From Streptomyces sp. NRRL F-5126 (lineage in GTDB: Bacteria; Actinomycetota; Actinomycetes; Streptomycetales; Streptomycetaceae): 64,000 nt of DNA. Under the pieces are notes generated by a model. It saw only the letters and a list, made by a program, of their open reading frames with translations. It searched no databases and had not been told where the DNA came from. Numbering within the stretch: position 1 is the stretch's first letter; the number at the start of each line of letters is the position of its first letter. A program made the position numbers and the translations under genes. The stretch covers positions 310,001 to 374,000 of the forward strand of contig NZ_JOFZ01000012.1 in the NCBI RefSeq assembly GCF_000721265.1, written 5' to 3'. Shown piece after piece: positions 35,069 through 42,976 of the stretch.

Positions 35069-35971
35069 ATGACGCAGCTGGCCTTCCCGCACGGCATTCA
35101 TGTACCCCTGATCACGCCGTTCACGGCGGACGGCAGCATCGCCGAGAACGCCCTCGAAGCCCTCGCCCACACGGTGCTCGACGAGGGCGCCAACGGCATC
35201 GTCGCGCTCGGCACGACCGCGGAAGCGGCCATGCTGGACAAGGAGGAGAAGACCGTGGTCGTGGGGATCTGCGCCCGGGTCTGCCGGGAACGCGGCGCAC
35301 CGCTGACGATCGGCCTGGGCGGCAGCGACACCCGGGCGACGGCGCGGGCTCTGAAGGAACTCGGGAAGATGTGGCCTGAGACCACGGCCGCGCTGGTTCC
35401 CGTGCCGGCGTTCAGCCGCCCCGGGGCGGCGGGCGTGGTGGCGCACTTCGCCCACCTCGCGGAACACAGCCCCATTCCACTGATCGTCTATCACGTCCCC
35501 TACCGCACTGCGCAGCCGCTCGACGCGGCAACACTGCGCGCCGTCGGTGAACACCCGAACGTCCGGGGCATCAAGCTGGCCACAGGCCGCGTGGACCAGG
35601 AGACCGTGGACCTGCTCGGCGACCTGCCGCCGGATTTGGCCGTCCTGGCCGGCGACGATGTGCTGTTGGCCCCGCTGCTCGCACTGGGCGCGGCAGGTGG
35701 CGTCCTCGCCTCCGCGCACCTGGCTACCGCACGCTTCACGGAACTGGTCACAGCCTGGCACAACGGCGACCACAAGCGAGCCCGCGAACTGGGCCCTGCC
35801 CTGGCCCGTCTCTCTGCGGCCACGCTTCGAGACCCCAATCCGGCCGTGATCAAGGGCGTCCTGCAGGCCCAGGGCCGCATCCCTACCCCCGATGTACGCC
35901 TCCCGCTGCTGAAAGCACGACGCGCGTCGGTGGGTGAGGCACTGGAGGAGATGGGCGTGATCCTCCCGTAG
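35069..35971 (+). CDS. Dihydrodipicolinate synthase/N-acetylneuraminate lyase superfamily protein
   Basis: A 300-residue class I aldolase of the DapA superfamily. The Schiff-base Lys is in GIKLATGRVD, the catalytic Tyr in LIVYHVPYRTAQPL, and the GTTGE-like carboxylate-binding loop reads ALGTTAEAAML, so pyruvate-type chemistry is likely. Because it is single, in an accessory zone and next to a divergent LysR gene, it is more likely a catabolic aldolase or hydratase than the housekeeping DapA of lysine synthesis. The ATG at 35069 gives the canonical IHVPLITPFTADGSI opening; an earlier in-frame start would overlap the regulator promoter. Confidence 0.88.
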   Translation: MTQLAFPHGIHVPLITPFTADGSIAENALEALAHTVLDEGANGIVALGTTAEAAMLDKEEKTVVVGICARVCRERGAPLTIGLGGSDTRATARALKELGKMWPETTAALVPVPAFSRPGAAGVVAHFAHLAEHSPIPLIVYHVPYRTAQPLDAATLRAVGEHPNVRGIKLATGRVDQETVDLLGDLPPDLAVLAGDDVLLAPLLALGAAGGVLASAHLATARFTELVTAWHNGDHKRARELGPALARLSAATLRDPNPAVIKGVLQAQGRIPTPDVRLPLLKARRASVGEALEEMGVILP

Positions 35972-35975
35972 GCGT

Positions 35976-36055
35976 CCCACTTGACCGCGGCGAGGAAGTC
36001 CGACCAGGCGTCGGAGGACAAGGAGCGGTCTACTGCACTCGCGGACCCCGAAGGA
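35976..36055 (-). pseudogene. Possible DUF397 gene remnant
   Basis: On the leftward strand a frame reads SSDAWSDFLAAVKWDAYG, like a DUF397 C-terminus (xxAWxxFxxGVKxGEF), and just upstream in another frame VRECSRPL resembles the preceding VRDSKxP motif. One frameshift would join them. The intact DUF397 gene is 3.7 kb away. The match is short, so this is tentative. Confidence 0.35.
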
Positions 36056-36086
36056 CCTTGGCCTGCCGCTACTTCTATCTGGCTGA

Positions 36087-36221
36087 CTACCGGAACGCCA
36101 GGCAGTCGAGTGCCGGCACGATCGTTTGAAGAGACACCGCGCGGTAGTCACGAGGTATGACAAGCTCTCCGCCCACTACGAGACGACCGTAGTGGTCGCG
36201 GCGATCAACGAGTGGCCGTAG
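36087..36221 (+). pseudogene. IS5-family transposase C-terminal remnant
   Basis: A 44-codon open segment ending in TAG reads DRLKRHRAVVTRYDKLS and ETTVVVAAINEWP, the usual C-terminal end of an IS5-type transposase (RLKxxRxxxTRYDK...AAIxxWL). The rest of the gene and any terminal inverted repeats are not visible, so it is a relic and not a mobile copy. Confidence 0.7.
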
Positions 36222-36319
36222 AGGGCCCGATGGCAGCCCCGTGAAGGCCCTCGCGTCCAGATTCGCTTGGATAGCGTCGACGGCCTCGCACGATGCGGGG
36301 ACGCCATGCAATCGGAGGG

Positions 36320-37030
36320 ATGCTGAGCTCGGTGAACGGGTTGAACAACACACTGGCGGACAACCACTACCCCGGACGCGGGGTGCTGTGGTGCCGAACC
36401 GGCGACGGCGAGACGCTTGGCGGGTACTTCCTCACCGGGCGGAGTCCTGCCTCCAAGGACCGCGCTCTGCAGCGCACTCCGGAGGGGACACTGCTTGTCG
36501 CCCCATCGGAATCGAGCGCACACGACCACCTGCGTCACTACGTCGCCGCCCGCCAGAGCGGCCAGTGGCTGGTCTTCGGCAACGGCGAACAGGTCGCCAC
36601 AGTCGCCGACCGGCTCGGCTCCGGAGAGCTTCCCGCCCTGGCCCTGGGCGGCCTGGACTACGAACCGGACCCGCCGATCTTCACTCCTCGCCTGACCGTG
36701 GTCGCCGACGGCCGGGTCGGTGGGCGAGCCTGGTTCGGTGCCGCGCGGCGCAGCCGCGGGGGACGCACGGCTACAAACCGGTTGACGTTGGAGGTCAGCG
36801 GCCTGGAGCCCGGCGAGGGGGTTCTCATGACTACGTACCGCTCGGACGGGAGCGAGATCACGACCGGTGACCCGTTGACCGAGGTCAGCATCACCGCCGG
36901 AAATCGCAGCGGTCTTCTCGACGAGCTGTGGGCCTCCCTACCGGCTCAGCTTCGGATCGCCGCCGCGATCTTCTCGCCCGGTGGCCTCGCGGAGGCCGAC
37001 GTTCGGCAAGCGGCGCCGGCTCAGAGCTGA
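36320..37030 (+). CDS. PurO-like IMP cyclohydrolase family protein (PF07826 type)
   Basis: A 236-residue protein resembling the archaeal-type IMP cyclohydrolase fold. Conserved-looking blocks are YPGRGVLWCRTGDGETLGGY, LTGRSPASKDRAL (the S/R-rich segment corresponding to YRVSSRS of PurO), WLVFGNGEQVATVADRL and LDYEPDPPIFTPRLTVV (the SNGxxT and DYExDxxxTPR motifs of the family). PurO closes FAICAR to IMP. Actinobacteria normally use PurH, so this may be a side activity or a different reaction. ATG 36320 is very close to its GGAGG; an ATG at 36293 is the alternative. Next to a dienelactone-hydrolase-like gene. Confidence 0.72.
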   Translation: MLSSVNGLNNTLADNHYPGRGVLWCRTGDGETLGGYFLTGRSPASKDRALQRTPEGTLLVAPSESSAHDHLRHYVAARQSGQWLVFGNGEQVATVADRLGSGELPALALGGLDYEPDPPIFTPRLTVVADGRVGGRAWFGAARRSRGGRTATNRLTLEVSGLEPGEGVLMTTYRSDGSEITTGDPLTEVSITAGNRSGLLDELWASLPAQLRIAAAIFSPGGLAEADVRQAAPAQS

Positions 37031-37144
37031 CATCGTTTGCCAGCAGGGGGCGACGCGTTCGGGTGTTGCAGTCGGAACAGACTGCTGTCTGCCATCCGTG
37101 AACATCACCCCGAGCGGGCACGACGGTCATTACCGTCCAGTCGT

Positions 37145-37870
37145 ATGACGACGGTCACAACCCGTACGGTCGAATACCCGGCCGACAACCTGACGATGAT
37201 CGGGCACCTCGCGCTCCCCGCCGGTGACGAGCGCCGGCCCGCGGTCCTGATCGGACCCGAGGGGATGGGCCTCAGCGATGTCGAGCGCCGCCGGGCCGAG
37301 GCTCTCGCCGAGCTGGGATACGTGGCGCTGGCCTTCGACCTCCACGGTGGACGCTACTTGGGCGACCCCAAGGAAATGTTGGCCCGTTGCATGCCGCTGC
37401 TCGCCGACCCCGACAGGATGCGGGGCATCGGCCACGCAGCGCTCGACGTGTTGCGCGCCGAACCACGGGCCGATCCCCGCCGTACCGCCGCCATCGGCTA
37501 CGGCACCGGGGGCGCAGTCGCACTGGAGCTCGGTCGCGACGGTGTCGATCTGCGCGCGATTGGGACAGTCAACGCACTGACCACGGGCCGACCGGGCGAG
37601 GCGGCACACATCCGCTGCCCAGTGTGGGCCGGGGTCGGGTCGCAAGACCCGATCATGCCGCCCGCCCAACGGGACGCGTTCACCGCGGAGATGGAGGCTG
37701 CGGGCGTCGACTGGCGCCTCGTGGTCTACGGAGGAGCCCTGCACGCCTTCCACCATCCACCGGTCGACCACACCGTGCGACCCGGCGTCGGCTACCATCC
37801 ACGCCACGCACAGCGAGCCTGGCGCGACGTCGTCGCACTGCTCGTCGAGTGCCTGCCCGTCACGGACTGA
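37145..37870 (+). CDS. Dienelactone hydrolase-fold protein lacking the Cys nucleophile
   Basis: A 241-residue alpha/beta-hydrolase of the DLH family: VLIGPEGMGLSDVERRRAEAL, GYVALAFDLHGGRYLGDP, acid in AGVGSQDPIMPP and His in YGGALHAFHHPP. The nucleophile elbow, normally GYCFGG, reads GYGTGG, so the catalytic Cys is Gly120. Either another residue serves, or it is a non-catalytic or differently acting member. ATG 37145 starts the domain; upstream in-frame starts add unrelated sequence. It follows the PurO-like gene by 114 bp on the same strand. Confidence 0.82.
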   Translation: MTTVTTRTVEYPADNLTMIGHLALPAGDERRPAVLIGPEGMGLSDVERRRAEALAELGYVALAFDLHGGRYLGDPKEMLARCMPLLADPDRMRGIGHAALDVLRAEPRADPRRTAAIGYGTGGAVALELGRDGVDLRAIGTVNALTTGRPGEAAHIRCPVWAGVGSQDPIMPPAQRDAFTAEMEAAGVDWRLVVYGGALHAFHHPPVDHTVRPGVGYHPRHAQRAWRDVVALLVECLPVTD

Positions 37871-38025
37871 TCCGATCAGCTCCCGATACTCGCTCCTCCC
37901 CGCCGTGGCGGCCGCGTCGACGCCGGGGCAGGCTGGCAGCCGGGCGTTCCCCCGACCGTCTCGGGGCACACGTCGAGCGCCGGTGTTCCGGCGGGGGCTT
38001 GCGGTCGGTTCCACCCCGGCCTGCG

Positions 38026-38511
38026 TCAGCCCACCGCCTTCTTGACCAGCTCGCTGATGCGCTGTTCGTCGGCTGCGGTCAGCTCCTTCAGGGCGTAGGC
38101 GGCCGGCCACATGGCACCGTCGTCGAGTGCCGCCTGGTCGCTGAAGCCGAGCGTGGCATACCTCGACTTGAACTTCTGCGCGCTCTGGAAGTGGCAGAGG
38201 ACCTTGCCGTCTCTGGCGTAGGCGGGCATCCCGTACCAGAGTTTGGGCGTGAGGTCCGGAGCAGCGGTCTTGATGATGGCGTGGATCCGCTCGGCGAGCA
38301 CCCGGTCCGCTTCCGGCATCTCGGCGATCTTCGCGAGCACGTCCCGCTCCGCCGCCGCCTCCTTCTCCGCGCGCGACGAACCGCGCCGCGCCGCCGCCTT
38401 CTTCTGGTCCTGCGCGTGCTCCTTCATCGCGGCCCGCTCCTCGGCGGTGAATCCGTCGTACTGCTCGGCGGCCGTGCCGGAGTTCCCGGCAGGCGACTTC
38501 GTGTGCTGCAT
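38026..38511 (-). CDS. DUF1801 (YdhG-like) family protein
   Basis: A 161-residue protein. A charged, Lys/Glu/Ala-rich N-terminal helix region (residues 15-65, predicted coiled-coil-like) precedes a DUF1801 core: ADRVLAERIHAIIKTAAPDL, LWYGMPAYARDGKVLCHF, ATLGFSDQAALDDGAMWP and ELTAADEQRISELVKKAVG. The DUF1801/YdhG fold (frataxin-like) is often called an iron chaperone, but function is uncertain. The ATG at 38511 has GAGAGGA about 10 nt upstream. Same strand as the VOC gene upstream, 60 bp apart. Confidence 0.8.
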   Translation of the reverse strand: MQHTKSPAGNSGTAAEQYDGFTAEERAAMKEHAQDQKKAAARRGSSRAEKEAAAERDVLAKIAEMPEADRVLAERIHAIIKTAAPDLTPKLWYGMPAYARDGKVLCHFQSAQKFKSRYATLGFSDQAALDDGAMWPAAYALKELTAADEQRISELVKKAVG

Positions 38512-38571
38512 GGCAGATGTCCTCTCGTACACGGGTGAGGGAGGTCAGGGGCGGGAGGTCGGGGAAGGGAG

Positions 38572-39246
38572 TCAGGACAGTGCGGACGCCGTGGACGGCG
38601 CGGGCGTGAGCGATGTGGCGGCTTCCCAGGCGAATCCGTCCGGGTCGGTGAAGGGGCCGGCGGTGCTGCCGAGGATGACGCGGTGTGAGCCGGCGCCGTC
38701 GGCGGCGACGCCGAGGTCCCTGGCCAGACCTCGGCGCTTGTACAGCGCCAGCTTGACGGGGCTGGACTCGCACGAGGCGAACTCGGCGTACTTGCCGCCG
38801 AAGCTTCTGGCCACGGTCAGGCCCCGGCCGACGTAGAACTGTCTGGTGGCCTTCACATCCTCGACGCCGAGCAGGAGGACGATCTCGTCGATCTCGCGTG
38901 TGGCCGGGCCGTTGTCCTTCTTCTCCGAGGTCGCAACCTTCCAGATCGTCCCGTCCGGGGCCCGGACGACGCCGCCGTAGCCCCACAGCGACCTCGCGAC
39001 GGGCTTCAGCACCGTGGCGCCGGCGTCCACGGCAGCGCCGAGGAAGCTGTCGACGGTGGCCGGCCGGGACACCGTGAGCGCCAGGGTGAAGCCGCGGAAT
39101 CCGGTGGAGTGCGCCTCGGACGCCAGCAGGCGTATGCGCGTGCCGACTCCGAAGGCGGTGTAGAAGCGGTGCGCGGCCTCGCGGTCGGCCACCTCCAGGG
39201 TGACGGATGCGATGGACGTGGTCGACGCGGTGGTTGCCATGGCCAT
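38572..39246 (-). CDS. VOC (glyoxalase/bleomycin-resistance) superfamily protein
   Basis: A 224-residue protein with two beta-alpha-beta-beta-beta VOC modules: residues 10-115 (IASVTLEVADREAAHRFYTA, GVVRAPDGTIWKVATS) and 120-215 (EIVLLLGVEDVKATRQFYV, GPFTDPDGFAWEAATS). Family members bind a metal and a small ligand, as in glyoxalase I or antibiotic-binding proteins. The frame is open far upstream; the ATG at 39246 (or 39240) fits the domain start, though neither has a strong ribosome-binding site. Probably co-transcribed with the DUF1801 gene. Confidence 0.83.
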   Translation of the reverse strand: MAMATTASTTSIASVTLEVADREAAHRFYTAFGVGTRIRLLASEAHSTGFRGFTLALTVSRPATVDSFLGAAVDAGATVLKPVARSLWGYGGVVRAPDGTIWKVATSEKKDNGPATREIDEIVLLLGVEDVKATRQFYVGRGLTVARSFGGKYAEFASCESSPVKLALYKRRGLARDLGVAADGAGSHRVILGSTAGPFTDPDGFAWEAATSLTPAPSTASALS

Positions 39247-39354
39247 CACGCTATGAGTTGCCCGTCGGCGGGACTTCTCGATTCCTGCTCGATCCGGCCA
39301 CGGCCGGACGTCGCACGGGCGGAGCCCGTGACCAAGGACGACGCGGCTGTATAG

Positions 39355-39366
39355 TTGAACATTCAA
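39355..39366. promoter_or_regulatory. TTGAA-CA-TTCAA palindrome before dioxygenase gene
   Basis: A 12-nt inverted repeat in an A/T-rich patch (tatagttgaacattcaag) 28 bp before the dioxygenase ATG. Similar TTGAAN2TTCAA elements are bound by MarR-type regulators controlling oxidoreductases, but no such regulator gene is adjacent. Candidate operator only. Confidence 0.4.
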
Positions 39367-39394
39367 GGGGTGATGGCCCAAGGAGGCGCTCTCG

Positions 39395-40177
39395 ATGACC
39401 ACGGCACCTGAACGCATGCCCGCGCTCTACCTCTCGCACGGCGCGCCGCCCCTCGCGGACGACCCGCAGTGGCCGGACCAGCTCGCGGCGTGGAGCGCCG
39501 AGTTGCCCAGGCCGCGTGCGATCCTCGTCGTGTCCGCGCACTGGGAGGCCGCGCCGCCCGCCGTCGGGGCGACGAGGAGCGTGCCACTCGAGTACGACTT
39601 CTGGGGGTTCCCCGAGCACTACTACCAGGTGACGTACCCGGCTCCGGGCGCGCCCGCGCTCGCCGAGAGCGTGCGCAAGCTGCTGAGCGTCCCGGGCCAG
39701 GCCGTGCAGGACGCTCCCGAGCGCGGGCTCGACCACGGGGCCTACGTGCCCCTCGTGGAGATGTTCCCCGCCGCCGACATCCCGGTGCTGCAACTCTCGA
39801 TGCCGACCCTCGAACCCGAGCGGCTGCTTGAGGTCGGGCGGAAGCTGGCACCGCTGCGGGACGAGGGCGTGCTGATCATCGGCAGCGGGTTCTTCACGCA
39901 CAACCTGGCCGCGCTGCGCCACACCGGGGGCGGCGTGCCCGGCTGGTCGGCGGAGTTCGACGACTGGGGCCGGCAGGCGCTGGACGCGCAGGACATCGAC
40001 GCCCTGCTCGACTTCGAGCACGCCTCCCCGGCCGGCCGGCTCGCCCACCCGCGCACCGAGCACTTCGCGCCACTCTTCGTCACGCTCGGGGCCGCCGAGT
40101 CCGAACTCGCCAGCCGGCGCACCGTCATCGACGGGTTCTGGATGGGGCTCGCCAAGCGGTCCGTCCAGTTCGGCTGA
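39395..40177 (+). CDS. Class III extradiol dioxygenase (LigB/DODA-like)
   Basis: A 260-residue protein of the 4,5-DOPA-extradiol dioxygenase/YgiD family. Metal-ligand histidines are seen in ALYLSHGAPPLADDP, ILVVSAHWEAAPP, GLDHGAYVPLVEMFP and GSGFFTHNLAALR; the C-terminal block is HFAPLFVTLGAA. Such enzymes are typically Fe(II)- or Zn-dependent ring-cleaving dioxygenases of catechol-like substrates. The single ATG start follows a palindromic operator candidate. Convergent with the SDR gene 42 bp away. Confidence 0.92.
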   Translation: MTTAPERMPALYLSHGAPPLADDPQWPDQLAAWSAELPRPRAILVVSAHWEAAPPAVGATRSVPLEYDFWGFPEHYYQVTYPAPGAPALAESVRKLLSVPGQAVQDAPERGLDHGAYVPLVEMFPAADIPVLQLSMPTLEPERLLEVGRKLAPLRDEGVLIIGSGFFTHNLAALRHTGGGVPGWSAEFDDWGRQALDAQDIDALLDFEHASPAGRLAHPRTEHFAPLFVTLGAAESELASRRTVIDGFWMGLAKRSVQFG

Positions 40178-40219
40178 GGAGCGTCGACCGGGCCGTCCGG
40201 GATGGCCGCGCGCCTCACG

Positions 40220-41182
40220 TCAGTGCGGCCTGCGGTAGTCCGCCGCGTCCACCTCGCCGCCCTCCCCCGACGTCGCCGCCGCGATGTACGGCCAGGCGTC
40301 CGGTGCGCTGCCGTCGGCGTCGGTGAAGCGGTAGACCTTCGCCAGTTCGCCGCTCGACAGGGAGCGGCCGTTGAAGCGGTGCCGGTCCTCGTCGGCGGCC
40401 AGCGCCGCGACGGCCCGGCCGACGAAGACCGGGCTCTCCGAGATCGCGAAGTGCGGTTCACGGGCGATGGCGTCGCGCCAGTTGTCCTCGCGCACGCCGA
40501 AGTGGTCGAGCATCCACTCCGAGCGCAGGAAGCCGGGCGTCAGCGACACCGCCGTGCAACCCGCCTCCGCCAGCTCGTGGCCGAGGTTCTTCGCAAGTCT
40601 GATCGGCGCGTACTTCACCAGGTCGTAGGCGAGGTTGCCGCGGTACGGCTCGCTCGACTCCTGCGTGCCGTCCGTGATCTCGACGACAAGCCCGCCCCGG
40701 TTGCGTACGAGCAGCGGCAGCGCGCAGCGCAGGGTGATGAGGTGGGCACGCACGCCCAGGTCGAGCATGCGCAGGGTCTTGCCGAGGTCCAGCTCCCACG
40801 CCTTCGTGTCGAACTCGATCAGGTGCTCCCCGCCCCAGATGTCGTCGACGAGGACGTCCAGCCTGCCGTGGTCCGCGCCGATGCGGTCCACCACCGCGTC
40901 CACCTGCGCCGGGTCCAGGTGGTCCGCCGGGACGGCGACGCCCTCGCCGCCCGCCGCCGTGACCAGCTCGGCCGTCTGCTCGATCGTTTCCGTCGTACGG
41001 CCCACCTCGCTGACCTGTTCGCGTGTCGTGCGTCCCGTCACGTACACCGTCGCGCCGAGCGCTCCCAGCTGGAGGGCCATCTGCCGGCCCGCGCCCCTGG
41101 TGGCGCCCGCCACCAGCGCGATCCGGCCCCTCAGCGCACGTGCGTGCGGCGTGCCCGTATCCGTGCCCGTATCCGTGTCCAT
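40220..41182 (-). CDS. SDR family oxidoreductase (atypical, about 320 aa)
   Basis: A 320-residue short-chain dehydrogenase. The cofactor motif reads IALVAGATRGAGRQMALQLG, with TVYVTGRTTREQ after it; the catalytic Tyr and Lys are in NLAYDLVKYAPIRLAKNLG. A C-terminal extension of about 70 residues (FVGRAVAALAADEDRHRFNG, GELAKVYRFTDADG) is typical of one actinobacterial subgroup that is longer than classical 250-residue SDRs. The ATG at 41182 precedes a Thr/Asp/Gly N-terminal repeat (DTDTGTDTG), coded by a short tandem DNA repeat. Substrate unknown. Confidence 0.88.
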   Translation of the reverse strand: MDTDTGTDTGTPHARALRGRIALVAGATRGAGRQMALQLGALGATVYVTGRTTREQVSEVGRTTETIEQTAELVTAAGGEGVAVPADHLDPAQVDAVVDRIGADHGRLDVLVDDIWGGEHLIEFDTKAWELDLGKTLRMLDLGVRAHLITLRCALPLLVRNRGGLVVEITDGTQESSEPYRGNLAYDLVKYAPIRLAKNLGHELAEAGCTAVSLTPGFLRSEWMLDHFGVREDNWRDAIAREPHFAISESPVFVGRAVAALAADEDRHRFNGRSLSSGELAKVYRFTDADGSAPDAWPYIAAATSGEGGEVDAADYRRPH

Positions 41183-41330
41183 GACCCGACCGTCCCAGAG
41201 ATACCCGACAGATAACGTCAGGTATCCGGCGTCCGCCGCTGTCCGTGTGTGTCGTGTACGTCCGAACGACTCGCCGCGCGACCGCGCGCGCGTGCGTGCC
41301 GGGCGCCGAGGCAGGATGCTTGGTTCCGTG

Positions 41331-41864
41331 ATGGACGAGACGGACTTCTGGGAGATCGTCGACAGCACGCGCGAGGCCGCGGACGGCGACCCGGAAGCCC
41401 ACGCGGACCTGCTGGTCGAGCGGCTGGTGCGGCTCGATCCCGACGCCGTGCTCGACTTCGCCCGGCACTTCGAGTCCCGCTACAACCGCGCCTACCGGTG
41501 GGACCTGTGGGGCGCCGCGGCCGTCCTGCTCGACGGTGCGAGCGACGACGCGTTCGACTTCTTCCGCTGCTGGCTCATCGGCCAGGGGCGCGAGGTGTTC
41601 GAGGGGGCGCTCCAGGACCCGGACGGCCTCGCAGACCTCCTCGACGACTTCGACGAGGAGGTGGACGGGGACGGCGAGGACCTCGGGTACGCGGCGGACG
41701 AGGCGTACGAGCAGCTCACCGGCTCCGTAGCACCGGACCTGGGGATCCCGGCGCCGCCGCGTGAGCCCGAGGGCACGGCGTTCGACATCGACGACCCGGG
41801 GGTGTTGGAGGCGCGCTTCCCGCGGCTGTGGGAGCAGTTCGGGGCGGACTCGTTCAGCGCCTGA
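41331..41864 (+). CDS. DUF4240 domain protein
   Basis: A 177-residue acidic protein: MDETDFWEIVDSTREAADGD, ADLLVERLVRLDPDAVLDFA, YRWDLWGAAAVLLDGASDDA, FDFFRCWLIGQGREVFEGAL, then LGYAADEAYEQLTG. This matches DUF4240, a helical family of unknown function with scattered distribution in actinobacteria. The ATG at 41331 is chosen; a GTG one codon upstream is possible. Divergent from the SDR gene and 78 bp before the TIGR01777 gene, on the same strand. Confidence 0.88.
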   Translation: MDETDFWEIVDSTREAADGDPEAHADLLVERLVRLDPDAVLDFARHFESRYNRAYRWDLWGAAAVLLDGASDDAFDFFRCWLIGQGREVFEGALQDPDGLADLLDDFDEEVDGDGEDLGYAADEAYEQLTGSVAPDLGIPAPPREPEGTAFDIDDPGVLEARFPRLWEQFGADSFSA

Positions 41865-41942
41865 CGCGACACGACATGACGGGGCGGGGCGGTGACGGCC
41901 TCCTCCGGGGGCAGGACGGCGGTATCGGGGCAGGATGGGCGT

Positions 41943-42833
41943 ATGAGGATCGCGGTCACCGGTTCCACCGGGCTCATCGGTACGGCACTCGTACGGTCCC
42001 TGCGCGCGGACGGGCACGAGGTGGTGCGGCTGGTGCGGCGCGAGCCCGCGGCCCGCGACGAGGTGCGGTGGGACCCGCAGCGCCAGCACGTCGACACGAA
42101 CGGCCTGCGCGGCTGCGCCGCGGTCGTCCACCTCGCCGGCGCGGGCATCGGCGACAGGCGCTGGACCGAGGCGTACAAGAAGGAGATCAGGGACAGCCGC
42201 CTCCTCGGCACGGCGGCGATCGCGGAGGCGGTCGCCTCGCTGGACGAGCGGCCGCGCGTCCTCGTCTCGGGCTCGGCCATCGGCTACTACGGCGACACGG
42301 GCGACCGCGCGGTGGACGAGAGCGCGCCGCCCGGGTACGGGTTCCTGCCCACGCTGTGCGTGGACTGGGAGGCCGCCGCGGCCGCGGCGCAGGAGGCCGG
42401 GATCCGTACGGTCTTCCCGAGGACCGGGCTGGTGGTGGCGCGCGGCGGTGGTGCGTGGGGGCGGCTGTTCCCGCTGTTCAAGGCGGGTCTCGGCGGGCGG
42501 ATGGGCGACGGCCGGCAGTACTGGAGCTTCATCGCGCTGCACGACCACGTCGCCGCGCTGCGGCACCTGATCGACACGGAGACGCTTGAGGGGCCGGTCA
42601 ACCTGACGGCCCCCGAGCCGGTGACGAACCGCGAGGTGACGGCGGCGATGGGGCGGGTCCTGCACAGGCCCACCCCGCTCCCGGTCCCGGCGGCGGCGCT
42701 GCGGCTGGCGCTCGGCGAGCTGTCGGGCGACGTGCTGGGCAGCCAGCGGGTGGTGCCGCGAGCGCTGCTGGACTCGGGGTTCGGCTTCGCGTTCCCGACG
42801 GTGGACGAGGCGGTACGAGCGGCGTCGGCGTAG
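41943..42833 (+). CDS. TIGR01777 family NAD(P)-binding epimerase-like protein
   Basis: A 296-residue extended-SDR-like protein (SDR39U1 group). It begins MRIAVTGSTGLIGTALVRSL, then VVHLAGAGIGDRRWTEAYKK, VLVSGSAIGYYGDTGD (Tyr of the active site), RTGLVVARGGGAWGRLFPLF and a C-terminal DUF1731-like end (LGSQRVVPRALLDSGFGFAF). Function of the family is not firmly known; an epimerase or reductase acting on an NAD(P)-bound sugar is usual wording. Followed 108 bp later by a perfect hairpin. Confidence 0.92.
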   Translation: MRIAVTGSTGLIGTALVRSLRADGHEVVRLVRREPAARDEVRWDPQRQHVDTNGLRGCAAVVHLAGAGIGDRRWTEAYKKEIRDSRLLGTAAIAEAVASLDERPRVLVSGSAIGYYGDTGDRAVDESAPPGYGFLPTLCVDWEAAAAAAQEAGIRTVFPRTGLVVARGGGAWGRLFPLFKAGLGGRMGDGRQYWSFIALHDHVAALRHLIDTETLEGPVNLTAPEPVTNREVTAAMGRVLHRPTPLPVPAAALRLALGELSGDVLGSQRVVPRALLDSGFGFAFPTVDEAVRAASA

Positions 42834-42941
42834 GCCGGGCGGCGTACGCCGCGGGCCGCGTCTGCCATGGGCGGCAGGGTGGCGGCCCCGCGGGCCGCCG
42901 GGACCGTCCGCCGCGCGCCGGAGCGGTCAGCCACGGTCCCC

Positions 42942-42976
42942 GCAGGCCCAGGCGCCGGCCCGGCGCCTGGGCCTGC
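42942..42976 (+). terminator. Terminator after TIGR01777 gene
   Basis: A perfect 17-bp stem (gcaggcccaggcgccgg with its complement) and a single-base centre, 108 bp beyond the stop. Confidence 0.7.
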
